This document shows positions 38,263 to 47,056 of a stretch of DNA of 64,000 bases, in pieces. A program made the position numbers and the translations under genes. Each line of letters opens with the position of its first letter. Positions within the stretch are counted from its first letter, which is position 1. Under the pieces are notes generated by a model. It did not search any database and had not been told where the DNA came from. It saw only the letters and a list, made by a program, of their open reading frames with translations. Source of the DNA: Caulobacter sp. (GTDB lineage: Bacteria; Pseudomonadota; Alphaproteobacteria; Caulobacterales; Caulobacteraceae); NCBI RefSeq assembly GCF_017744445.1, contig NZ_JAGIBH010000006.1, positions 312,536-376,535 of the forward strand. The letters are read 5' to 3'.

Positions 38263-39156
38263 ATGTCCAAGCTTCCCGATCTCGAAGGCCTCGCCGTATT
38301 CGCCAAGGTGGTGGAGCTGCGCTCGTTCGCCGCCGCCGCCGATGACTTGGCCATGTCCAAGGCCACGGTCTCCAAGGCCGTCACCCGGCTGGAGGAACGG
38401 CTCGGCGCGCGGCTGTTCAACCGCACCTCGCGGCGCCTGGCCCTGACCGACGCCGGCCAGTCCCTGGTCGAGCGCGCCACCCGCGTGCTGGCCGAGGCGC
38501 AGGCGGCCGAGGAGGAGGCGTCCAACCAGTCCTCCGCCCCGCGCGGTCTGGTGCGGATGGCGGTGCCGATGTCGCTGGGTATCACCAGCTTGGCGCCGGT
38601 GCTGCCGGGCTTCTTCGAGCAGTACCCGGACGTCTCGATCGACTTGCACCTGTCTGACGCCACTATCGATCTGGTCGGCATGGGCTTCGACCTGGCTCTG
38701 CGCGTGGCCTCGTTGCCGGACAGCTCGCTGGTCGCCCGCCGCCTGCGGGCCGTGAAGCGCCATGTGGTGGCCTCGCCGGGCTACTGGGACCAGCATGGCC
38801 GCCCGAACCATCCGGCCAGCCTGGCCGAGCATCGCGGCCTGACCTATGGCCATCAGTCCGCGCCCGAGACCTGGCGCTTCCAGAGAGGCGGCGAAGAGGC
38901 CTCGGTGCGACCGAAGTCGGTGATCCGCGCCAACAACGGCGACGTGCTGGTCCCGTCGCTGGTCGCCGGCGTCGGCGTTGCGGTGCTGCCGGACTTCATC
39001 GTCGGCGCGGCCGTGGCCGATGGTCGCCTGGAGGAGATCCTGACCGACTGGGTCGCCTCGCCGATCGCCCTGCACCTGGTCATGCCGCCCGGCGGGCCCC
39101 GGCCGACGCGGGTGGAGGCCCTGGCCAACTATCTGGCCAAGGCGCTGGGGCGCTAG
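38263..39156 (+). CDS. LysR-family transcriptional regulator
   Basis: LEGLAVFAKVVELRSFAAAADDLAMSKATVSKAVTRLEERLGARLFNRTSR; divergent from pirin/wrbA. Confidence 0.93.
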   Translation: MSKLPDLEGLAVFAKVVELRSFAAAADDLAMSKATVSKAVTRLEERLGARLFNRTSRRLALTDAGQSLVERATRVLAEAQAAEEEASNQSSAPRGLVRMAVPMSLGITSLAPVLPGFFEQYPDVSIDLHLSDATIDLVGMGFDLALRVASLPDSSLVARRLRAVKRHVVASPGYWDQHGRPNHPASLAEHRGLTYGHQSAPETWRFQRGGEEASVRPKSVIRANNGDVLVPSLVAGVGVAVLPDFIVGAAVADGRLEEILTDWVASPIALHLVMPPGGPRPTRVEALANYLAKALGR

Positions 39157-39642
39157 CTACTTCACCCGCTTGAAGGTCAGGCTCTGGTCCGGCGGGCCGG
39201 GCTGGCCGTCGACGTCTTGCTCGACCTTCAAGGTGTCGGGGTCGGCCAGCCAGACCTTCATCGACTGCTTGCGGCCGGTCTTGTTGCTGGTCACGGCGGT
39301 GACGCCGTGCGGGCCGTCGCGATGGACGCTGATCATCACGATCTGGGTGTTGACCACGGCCTTGGTCGGCGTGCCGTCCAGCGGAGCGTCGGCGAACTGG
39401 ATGGCGGCCAGGCCCTCGGCGTCCTCTTCGATCAGCGTCCAGGCCAGGCTCTTGCCGTCGTCCTTGGTGACGTCGACTTCGGCGGTCAGCGGCGCGGGGC
39501 CGGTCAGGGCCTCGTTGAAGTTCGAGGCCTTGAGGTCGATCGTCCAGCGCCCAGCGGCCCCCAGGGGCGCGTTCTGAGCGAGGACTGGAGTCGCCGCCAA
39601 CAGGCCGGCGGCGATCAGGAAGGGAAGGGCGGAACGGGTCAT
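39157..39642 (-). CDS. Hypothetical secreted protein
   Basis: Signal peptide MTRSALPFLIAAGLLAATPVLAQ. Confidence 0.75.
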   Translation of the reverse strand: MTRSALPFLIAAGLLAATPVLAQNAPLGAAGRWTIDLKASNFNEALTGPAPLTAEVDVTKDDGKSLAWTLIEEDAEGLAAIQFADAPLDGTPTKAVVNTQIVMISVHRDGPHGVTAVTSNKTGRKQSMKVWLADPDTLKVEQDVDGQPGPPDQSLTFKRVK

Positions 39643-39704
39643 GGAGCGCCTTTCGTGCAGGCTTGCATCAGACGCCCGCAAGGCCTGGTCGTCTAGAAGA
39701 TTCC

Positions 39705-42308
39705 CTACAGGCTCTCCACCTGGGCCGGGGTGAACGCGCCAACCTGCATCGGCGTCATGGCCGCGAGGTTCGTCGTCGACAGATAGTCCAGCTGGTTGAT
39801 GGTCAGGCCGGGGATCTGGGCGGGCAGGATGTAGCCGATCTGCGTCGTGGTCAGGGCCGCGATCACCGAGGTCGACAGCGAGCCCAGCTGGGTGGCCGTC
39901 AGCCCTTGCACCTGGGTGGCGTTGAACTGGGCGAAGGCGGTCGAGGACAGGCTGCGCAGCTGGAAGGCCGAGAAGCCCTTCATGGCCGAGGGCGACAGCG
40001 AACCGATCTGCTCGGCCGCCATGGCGGCCAGATTGGTCACCGAGAACGCCACCACCTGTGACGCCGTCAGGGCCGCGACCTGAGTCGTGGTGAACTCGCC
40101 GATATCCGTGGCCGACAGCGCGCCCAGCTGGGTGGCGCTGAGGCCGGAGACCTGACTGCTGCTCAGCGCCTGGAAAGCGGTGGCGTCCATCCCGCTGATG
40201 CGGCTGGCCGAGAAGCCGCCGATCTGGGTCCCCGACAGGGCGTAGACCTGCGCGGTCGAGAACTCGGCGAAGTCGGCGTCGGTCAGCCCGCCCATCTGGG
40301 TGGCGGTCAGGCCGGCCAGTTGTGTCGCGGTCAGGGCCGAGATCTGGCTCTGGCTCAGGCTGTTGAAGTTGGTCGTCGACAGCGCGCCCATCTGCGTGGC
40401 GGTCAGGTTGGCGATCTGGCCGGTCGTGAACTTGCCGAAGTCGTACTCCGACAGGCCGTCGATCTGGGTGGTGGTGATCGCAGCCTGCTGGCTGGCGGTC
40501 AGGGCCTGGACCTGGTCGTGGTCCAGGCTGTTGAAGTTGGTGGTGCTGAGAGCCGCGAACTGCGTCGGGTTGAGGGCCGCGACCTGGGTGTGGGTGAAGC
40601 GGGCGAAGTCGGACGGCGACAGCGCGGCGATCTGGGTCGTGGTCACGCTGGCCAGCTGGGTGGCGCTGAAGCTCTGGATCCGGTCCCAGCTGATGGCGCT
40701 GAAGGCCGTATTTGAGAGGCCGGCGATCTGGCTGGGCCGCAGCTGTTGGATCTGCTCGGCCGTGAACTCGCCCATGTCGGCGTCGGTCAGGCCGCCCATC
40801 TGCGTCGTGGTCAGGGCGGCCAGCTGGGTCGCGCTCAGCGCCTGGACCAGGTCCCAACCCAGGCTGTTGAAGCTGGACGTGCTCAGCGCCGCTACCTGGG
40901 AGGTGGTCAGCGTCTTCACCTGGGTGGGCGAGAGCGACGAGAGGCCGGTCTGCGACAGGCCGCCGATCTGGCTGGGGCTGAGGCTGCTGAGCTGCGTCGA
41001 GGCCAGGCTCTGGATCTGCAGGTCGCGGAAGGCATTCAGCTGCGTCGGCGTCAGCGCCGCCAGCTGGGTGGTCTTCAGCAGCGCGATCTGCGACGTCGCC
41101 AGCTCGGCGATCTTGGTCTCGGACAGACCGCTGATCTGGGTGGTGCTGAGCGCCGCCATCTGGGTGGTGTTCAGAACCTCGATCTGCCCCTGGCGCAGGG
41201 TGTTCAGCTGGTCGCTGGTCAGCGCCGCCACCTGGCTCGCCCCGAACAGCTTCACCTGATCGGGCGTGAACAGGCCCAGGGTGGTCTCCGACAGGCTGCG
41301 GATCCGGGTGGTGTTCAGCGTGGCCACCTGAGTGGCGGTCAGCCCCTCGACCTGGAACTGGCTGAGGCTGTTCAGCAGATCGGTGGTCAGGGCGTTGATC
41401 TGGCTGGTGGCGAAGTTGCTGACCTGATCGGCCGAGAACTCGGCCAAGTCGCTCTGGCGCAGCTGGCTGAGCTGGGTGGTGTTGATCGCCGCCAGCTGGG
41501 TCTCGTTCAGGCGGCCGATCTGGAAGGCCGACAGTCCGCCAAAGCCCTCGGCGCTGAGGCCGGCCAGCTGCGCGGCGCTGAAGTTCTCGACCAGGCCATC
41601 GGCGAAAGCGGCGGTCTGGGTGGCGCTCATCGCCCCCAGGCGGGTCGCAGACAGCATGCTCAGCTTGGTGTCGAGATTGGCGATCTGGGTCGCCGACAGC
41701 GCCTGCAGCTGGGTCGTCGTCATGCCGCTGACCTGGGTGGCGTTCAGCGAGGCGATGCGCGTGCCTTCGAACGACTGGACTAGGTCGCTGGAGAGGCCGG
41801 ACAGCTGCGTCGAGGTGAGAGCCTCGAACTGTTCGCGCGACAGCTCGCCCAGGTCGGTGGCGTCGAACGCGGCCAGCTGGGTGGCGGTCAGCTTGGAGGT
41901 CTGGGTTACGTTCAGGCTCGAGACCTGGACCGCGTCCAGGCCTTTGAAATGGGTGGCGTCCAGACCGCCGACCTGGGTGGCGGTCAGCACCTGCAGCCGC
42001 TCGGCGTCCAGCTTGGCCAGCTGGGTCGAGGTCAGGGCGTTCAGCTGGCTGCCGCTGAACGAGGCCAGTTGCTCGGCGTCGAAGATCAGGGTCTGGGAGA
42101 AGGCCGGGATCTGGGTGGTCTTCAGGCCCTTCACGGCCGTGTTCGACAGCGCCGAGACCTGGGTGGCGTCCATGGCGCCCACCGAGGCTTCCGACATCGC
42201 GCCCAGTTGCGTGCTGGTCAGCTGTTCGACCTTGGTGGCCGAGAGGCTCTTGACCGTCGTGACCGACAGGGCGGCGATCTGGGCGGCGGAGAGGTACGAA
42301 ATCGGCAC
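39705..42308 (-). CDS. Octapeptide-repeat protein (about 107 tandem [ST]-x-x-Q-[LIVF]-x-x-[LF] units, organised as 56-aa super-repeats)
   Basis: Whole 867-aa translation parses into 8-residue units, e.g. SATQLAAL TTTQMGGL TDADMGEF TAEQIQQL RPSQIAGL. Confidence 0.9.
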   Translation of the reverse strand: MPISYLSAAQIAALSVTTVKSLSATKVEQLTSTQLGAMSEASVGAMDATQVSALSNTAVKGLKTTQIPAFSQTLIFDAEQLASFSGSQLNALTSTQLAKLDAERLQVLTATQVGGLDATHFKGLDAVQVSSLNVTQTSKLTATQLAAFDATDLGELSREQFEALTSTQLSGLSSDLVQSFEGTRIASLNATQVSGMTTTQLQALSATQIANLDTKLSMLSATRLGAMSATQTAAFADGLVENFSAAQLAGLSAEGFGGLSAFQIGRLNETQLAAINTTQLSQLRQSDLAEFSADQVSNFATSQINALTTDLLNSLSQFQVEGLTATQVATLNTTRIRSLSETTLGLFTPDQVKLFGASQVAALTSDQLNTLRQGQIEVLNTTQMAALSTTQISGLSETKIAELATSQIALLKTTQLAALTPTQLNAFRDLQIQSLASTQLSSLSPSQIGGLSQTGLSSLSPTQVKTLTTSQVAALSTSSFNSLGWDLVQALSATQLAALTTTQMGGLTDADMGEFTAEQIQQLRPSQIAGLSNTAFSAISWDRIQSFSATQLASVTTTQIAALSPSDFARFTHTQVAALNPTQFAALSTTNFNSLDHDQVQALTASQQAAITTTQIDGLSEYDFGKFTTGQIANLTATQMGALSTTNFNSLSQSQISALTATQLAGLTATQMGGLTDADFAEFSTAQVYALSGTQIGGFSASRISGMDATAFQALSSSQVSGLSATQLGALSATDIGEFTTTQVAALTASQVVAFSVTNLAAMAAEQIGSLSPSAMKGFSAFQLRSLSSTAFAQFNATQVQGLTATQLGSLSTSVIAALTTTQIGYILPAQIPGLTINQLDYLSTTNLAAMTPMQVGAFTPAQVESL

Positions 42309-42395
42309 TGGATTCGTTGCCCTGCAAGGTCGCGACGCGAATCGATCGCGTTAACCATAGGGCAATGTCGCCAGCACGACCATGCGGCGAACTGG

Positions 42396-43718
42396 CTAGC
42401 TTGCCCGCATCGTCCAGAGATCCAGGTCCGCTTCGCGGCCGATCAGGGCCAGGCCCGAGGCGATGGACTCGAACTCACCGCCGCTTTCGATCTTCTCCGC
42501 CCCGAAGCGACGCAGGAAGATCTCGCGCACGGCTGGCACGAACGAACTGCCGCCGGTCAGGAAGACGCGGTCGACGCCGGCCTCGGTCAGGCCCGCGCGG
42601 TCCAGCGCCTCGCCGACGGCGGTCTCGATGGCGGTCAGTTCAGGGTTGATCCAGCTCTCGAATTCGCTGCGCTGGACGGTCTTTTCGATCTCGACCGAGC
42701 CGGCGTGGAAGTGGAAGGTCGCCTCCGTCTGGGCCGACAGCGCCTCTTTCAGCGCCGAGACCGACTTGTACAGGGCGTAGCCGTGGTTGCCGTCCAGCAC
42801 CTCGATCAAGGCGGAGATCTTCTCAGGCTCCAGGGCCGTGCGCTCCAGGGCGCGGATGTCGCGCATGTCCTTGGAGGCGCGCAGCAGGGCCAGCTGGTCC
42901 CAGCGGGCGAAGGCGGCGTAGTAGCGCTGCGGGATCGGCAGGGCGTTGGAGAACGACTTGTATTCCGAGCCCTTGCCCAGCTCGGGCGAGACCAGCTGGT
43001 CGATGATCCGGTAGTCGAAGGCGTCGCCGGCGATGCCGACGCCCGAGCGCGACAGCGGCGTCGAGCGCAACGTGCCGTCGGCGTCGCGTTCGAACCGCAC
43101 GAGCGAGAAGTCGGACGTGCCGCCGCCGAAGTCGGCGACCAGCACGGTGGCGTCCTGCTTCAGCTGTCGGGCGAAGAAGAAGGCCGCTCCGACGGGCTCG
43201 TAGGCGTAGCGGATGTCCTCGAAACCCAGGCGCTTGAAGGCCTCTTCATAGCGGGTCAGAGCCAGGGTCTCGTTGGGCGAGCTGCCAGCGAAAGTCACCG
43301 GGCGACCGACGATGATGCGCGGGGGAAGCTGGTCCAGCTGGCCGGCGGCGTGCTCCTTCAAGCGCAGCAGGAAGGCCGCCAGCAGGTCCTCGAACAGATA
43401 GCGCTTGTTCAGGATCCGCGTCTCGGTAAAGGCCTGCGAGGCGGCGAAGGTCTTGAACGACTGGATGAAGCGCGTCTCCAGCGGATCTTCCAGATAGGAC
43501 TCGATGGCCCACGGGCCGGCCTCGACCACACGTTCGTTGGCCGCGCCACCGACGCCTTGCACGCTGTGGAAGCTGAGCGCCGAGCGGAAGGCGAACAGGT
43601 CGCGATTGTCGATCGAGAAGCGGACCAGGCGCGCGTTGTCGTCGCCGTGCGTCAGCGAGACGACGGTGTTGGTGGTGCCGAAGTCGACGCCAATGGTCGG
43701 CGCAAGAGGGGCCGTCAT
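42396..43718 (-). CDS. Hsp70-family ATPase (YegD-like, lacks classical substrate-binding domain)
   Basis: TIGVDFGTTNTVVSL; VLVADFGGGTSDFSLVRF; VDRVFLTGGSSFVPAVREIF. Confidence 0.9.
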   Translation of the reverse strand: MTAPLAPTIGVDFGTTNTVVSLTHGDDNARLVRFSIDNRDLFAFRSALSFHSVQGVGGAANERVVEAGPWAIESYLEDPLETRFIQSFKTFAASQAFTETRILNKRYLFEDLLAAFLLRLKEHAAGQLDQLPPRIIVGRPVTFAGSSPNETLALTRYEEAFKRLGFEDIRYAYEPVGAAFFFARQLKQDATVLVADFGGGTSDFSLVRFERDADGTLRSTPLSRSGVGIAGDAFDYRIIDQLVSPELGKGSEYKSFSNALPIPQRYYAAFARWDQLALLRASKDMRDIRALERTALEPEKISALIEVLDGNHGYALYKSVSALKEALSAQTEATFHFHAGSVEIEKTVQRSEFESWINPELTAIETAVGEALDRAGLTEAGVDRVFLTGGSSFVPAVREIFLRRFGAEKIESGGEFESIASGLALIGREADLDLWTMRAS

Positions 43719-43798
43719 GGGATGGCTCGATATGGTCGGAACGGGGAGGGGCGTGCGTCGTAACGCCTCCCTCGGGAAGGTCAAGCGCGATGACCGGG

Positions 43799-43813
43799 TT
43801 AAGCGCTCATTTA
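43799..43813. promoter_or_regulatory. CtrA-like box TTAA-GCGCTCA-TTTA
   Basis: One mismatch to TTAA-N7-TTAA between divergent hsp70-like and mcp genes. Confidence 0.35.
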
Positions 43814-43941
43814 CGGTCGGCGGACGACTGTTCAGGCCAATTGAACCGGAGAACGACGATTCGTCTGACACCGGTGTCGCCGAAGCGCGAAAACTCGATT
43901 GGACGCAGTGTTGGGGCGTCCTGTGTATTTGGGGGAACGCT

Positions 43942-45780
43942 GTGAAGCTCGACGATCTGAAGGTCTCGTCCAAGGTCCTGCTGCCGGCCCTGGTGCTGGC
44001 TGTCGCCACCGTGGCCTGCGCCGGTCTGGGCGTGTGGCAGCAGAAGCGCGCCGACGCGGCGACCGAGGTGCTGGTTAAGCACCGCTCGCCGGCCGAGGTG
44101 CAGTCGGCCCGCTTCCTGCGTCGGATCAGCATGATGGGCTATGCGGCCCACCGCACGGCGACCTATGAGGGCGCCTCCGAGCAGGCCAACGCCGCCTCCC
44201 AGGAAATGGACAAGGTCTATGCCGAGGGTGTCGAGAGCCTCGACAAGATCACCGCCGCCGATCCCAAGACCGCCGACTACACCGCCGGCATGAAGGCCAA
44301 GCTGGACGCGGCCTATGCCGACGCCCGCTCGGCCGCCGACCTGGCCTTGAAGAACGACGACGCCGGCGCCGTGGCGGGCCTGACCAAGGTCGATCCGGCC
44401 ATCGACGCCATGGCCAAGGAAGGCAAGGCTTGGGGCGACGTCTACAACAAGGAAACGGCGGCCATGGTCGCCAGCGCCAGCAAGTCGGCCGCCGCCGGCT
44501 CGTGGCTGACCCTGCTGTTCGGCCTGGGCGCGGCCGCCTGTGGCATGGGTTTCGCGCTCTATATCGGCTCGTACAAGATTTCGCGCCCGGTGCGCTCGCT
44601 GTCGCGCAGCATGACGGATCTCGCCGCCGGCCAGCTGGACGTCGACGTGGTCGGCGCCGGCCGCAAGGACGAGGTCGGCCTGATGGCTCGCGCCGTCCAG
44701 GTGTTTAAGGACAACGCCGTGGCCCTGCGCTCGTCGGAAGCCGAGCAGGCCCGGATCTCGGCCGCCAGCGAGAGCGAGCGGACGCGCAACGAGCAGGTCT
44801 CGTCGACCGCCGCGCGCGAACAGGCCTTCGTCATGGAACGTCTGGCCGGCGCCCTGTCGCGCCTGTCGAACGGCGACCTGACCGTGCGTATCAACGACGC
44901 CTTCCCCGCGGGCTACGAGGCTATCCGCAACGACTTCAACGGCGCCATCGTCCAGCTGGACGAGGCCATGAGCGGCATTGTCGGCGTGGTCGGGACCGTA
45001 GGCTCCAGCGCCGACGAGATCGCCGCCGCCGCCGACAACACCGCCCGCCGCAGCGAGCAGCAGGCCGCCAGCCTGGAAGAGACCGCCGCCGCCCTCGACG
45101 AGATCACCGCCACCGTCCGCCGGGCCTCGCAGGGCGCCGGCGAAGCCAGCCGCGTCGTCACCTCGACCCGTACGGACGCCGAGAAGTCCGGCGAGGTCGT
45201 GCGCGGCGCCGTGGCGGCCATGAACGGCATCGAGCAGTCCTCGGCCAAGATCGGCAACATCGTCGGCGTCATCGACGAGATCGCCTTCCAGACCAATCTG
45301 CTGGCCCTGAACGCGGGCGTGGAAGCGGCTCGCGCCGGCGAAAGCGGTAAAGGCTTCGCGGTCGTCGCCCAGGAAGTGCGGGCCCTGGCCCAGCGCTCGG
45401 CCGAGGCGGCCAAGGAGATCAAGGGCCTGATCAGCGCCTCGACGGCTCAGGTCGATGAAGGCGTGCGCCTGGTCGGCCAGACCGGCGAGGCCCTGGACGG
45501 CATCGTGCTGAAGGTCGGCGAGATCGACGCCCTGGTGTCGGAACTGGCCGGCTCGGCCCAGGAACAGGCGCGCGGCCTCAACGAGGTCAACACTGCCGTC
45601 AACCAGATGGACCAGGGCGTGCAGCAGAACGCCGCCATGGTCGAGCAGGCCACGGCTGTCAGCCATTCGCTGAAGAACGACATCGGCGGTCTCGTCCAGA
45701 TGGTCGGCCGCTTCAAGGTCAGCCAGGCGGCCCAACGCCCGCAGGTCGCCTCGCGCCCGGGCTATCGTCGCGCGGGCTGA
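43942..45780 (+). CDS. Methyl-accepting chemotaxis protein
   Basis: HAMP region and DEIAFQTNLLALNAGVEAARAGESGKGFAVVAQEVRALAQRSAEAAKEIK hairpin; GTG start. Confidence 0.95.
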   Translation: MKLDDLKVSSKVLLPALVLAVATVACAGLGVWQQKRADAATEVLVKHRSPAEVQSARFLRRISMMGYAAHRTATYEGASEQANAASQEMDKVYAEGVESLDKITAADPKTADYTAGMKAKLDAAYADARSAADLALKNDDAGAVAGLTKVDPAIDAMAKEGKAWGDVYNKETAAMVASASKSAAAGSWLTLLFGLGAAACGMGFALYIGSYKISRPVRSLSRSMTDLAAGQLDVDVVGAGRKDEVGLMARAVQVFKDNAVALRSSEAEQARISAASESERTRNEQVSSTAAREQAFVMERLAGALSRLSNGDLTVRINDAFPAGYEAIRNDFNGAIVQLDEAMSGIVGVVGTVGSSADEIAAAADNTARRSEQQAASLEETAAALDEITATVRRASQGAGEASRVVTSTRTDAEKSGEVVRGAVAAMNGIEQSSAKIGNIVGVIDEIAFQTNLLALNAGVEAARAGESGKGFAVVAQEVRALAQRSAEAAKEIKGLISASTAQVDEGVRLVGQTGEALDGIVLKVGEIDALVSELAGSAQEQARGLNEVNTAVNQMDQGVQQNAAMVEQATAVSHSLKNDIGGLVQMVGRFKVSQAAQRPQVASRPGYRRAG

Positions 45781-45835
45781 TTGACTTCCTCGGCTTGCTC
45801 CGGTCGAAGAGGCCGGAGCAAGTAGCGGGAAGACC

Positions 45836-47017
45836 TTGGAAAACTTCGACGTCCTGGTGATCGGCGCGGGCGCGGCCGGCATGATGTGCGCCATCGAGGC
45901 CGGCAAGCGCGGGCGCTCGGTGCTGGTGATCGACCACGCCAAGGCCCCGGGCGAGAAGATCCGCATCAGCGGCGGCGGGCGGTGCAACTTCACCAACACC
46001 GGCGCGTCGATCCATAACTTCCTGTCGGCCAACTCGAAGTTCGCGCTGTCGGCCCTGCGTCGCTATCGCCCCAAGGACTTCATCGCCCTGGTCGAGCGGT
46101 ACGGCATCGCCTACCACGAGAAGGCCCTGGGCCAGCTCTTCTGCAACGGCTCGGCCATGCAGATCATCACCATGCTGCTGACCGAGATGAAGGCCGCCGG
46201 CGTCCAGCTGCGGCTGGAGACCGGCGTCGAGAAGGTCGCCAAGACCGAGGCCGGCTTCGAGGTCTCGCTATCGTCCGGCAAGGTCCAGTGCGCCTCGCTG
46301 GTCGTGGCCAGCGGCGGCAAGTCGATCCCGAAGATGGGCGCGACCGGTCTGGGCTACGACATCGCCAAGCAGTTCGGGCTGAACATCATCGAGACGCGGC
46401 CGGCGCTCGTGCCGCTGACCTTCGAGGCCGGCATGCTGGCGCGCCTGACGCCGCTGTCGGGCGTGGCCCTGGATGCCGTGGTCGCCCACGGCAAGACCAA
46501 GTTCCGCGAAGGCATGCTGTTCACCCACCGAGGCCTGTCGGGCCCCTCGATCCTTCAGATCTCGTCCTACTGGCGCGAGGGCGACGAGATTCGGGTAGAC
46601 ATGGTGCCCGGCGTCGACGCCCTGGCGGCGCTGAAGGCGGCCCGCACCGCCACGCCGCGTCAGGCGGTGGCGACGGTGCTCTCGACCCTGGTCCCCAGGC
46701 GGGTGGCCCAGCTGATCGCCGACGAGGAAGCGCCCGGCAAGGGCAATATCGCCGACTGCTCGGACAAAGTGCTGGGCCCGCTGGCCGCCGCGGTCAACGC
46801 CTGGACCTTCAAGCCGGTCGGCTCGGAAGGCTACCGCACGGCGGAAGTGACCCTGGGCGGGGTCGACACCGATGCGCTCGACTCCCGCACCCTGGAGGTC
46901 AAGGCCGTCCCGGGCCTGTTCTTCATCGGCGAGGTGGTCGACGTCACCGGCTGGCTGGGCGGCTATAATTTCCAGTGGGCCTGGGCTTCGGGCTGGAGCG
47001 CAGGCCAGAGCGCCTAA
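45836..47017 (+). CDS. HI0933/YhiN-family FAD-dependent oxidoreductase
   Basis: DVLVIGAGAAGMMCAIEAGKRG; GGGRCNFTNT; GEVVDVTGWLGGYNFQWAWASG; TTG start. Confidence 0.9.
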   Translation: MENFDVLVIGAGAAGMMCAIEAGKRGRSVLVIDHAKAPGEKIRISGGGRCNFTNTGASIHNFLSANSKFALSALRRYRPKDFIALVERYGIAYHEKALGQLFCNGSAMQIITMLLTEMKAAGVQLRLETGVEKVAKTEAGFEVSLSSGKVQCASLVVASGGKSIPKMGATGLGYDIAKQFGLNIIETRPALVPLTFEAGMLARLTPLSGVALDAVVAHGKTKFREGMLFTHRGLSGPSILQISSYWREGDEIRVDMVPGVDALAALKAARTATPRQAVATVLSTLVPRRVAQLIADEEAPGKGNIADCSDKVLGPLAAAVNAWTFKPVGSEGYRTAEVTLGGVDTDALDSRTLEVKAVPGLFFIGEVVDVTGWLGGYNFQWAWASGWSAGQSA

Positions 47018-47022
47018 GAAAA

Positions 47023-47047
47023 AAGCCCCTCCGGTGAGGGAGGGGCT
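47023..47047. terminator. Bidirectional terminator between convergent genes
   Basis: AAAAAAGCCCCTCC-GGTGA-GGGAGGGGCT. Confidence 0.8.
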
Positions 47048-47056
47048 CTTCGTCAT

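Noticed and set aside
39705-42308. Reading the octad-repeat gene as a CRISPR array or tandem DNA repeat
   Set aside because: The periodicity is at protein level with degenerate DNA units (24 nt), contiguous coding and no spacers.
39157-42327. 1056-aa ORF including repetitive PDRRP/GRAVG sequence
   Set aside because: An alternative frame of the octad-repeat gene; only 39157-39642 is a plausible CDS.
43807-46032. 741-aa ORF antisense to the chemoreceptor
   Set aside because: Biased shadow ORF opposite a clear MCP.
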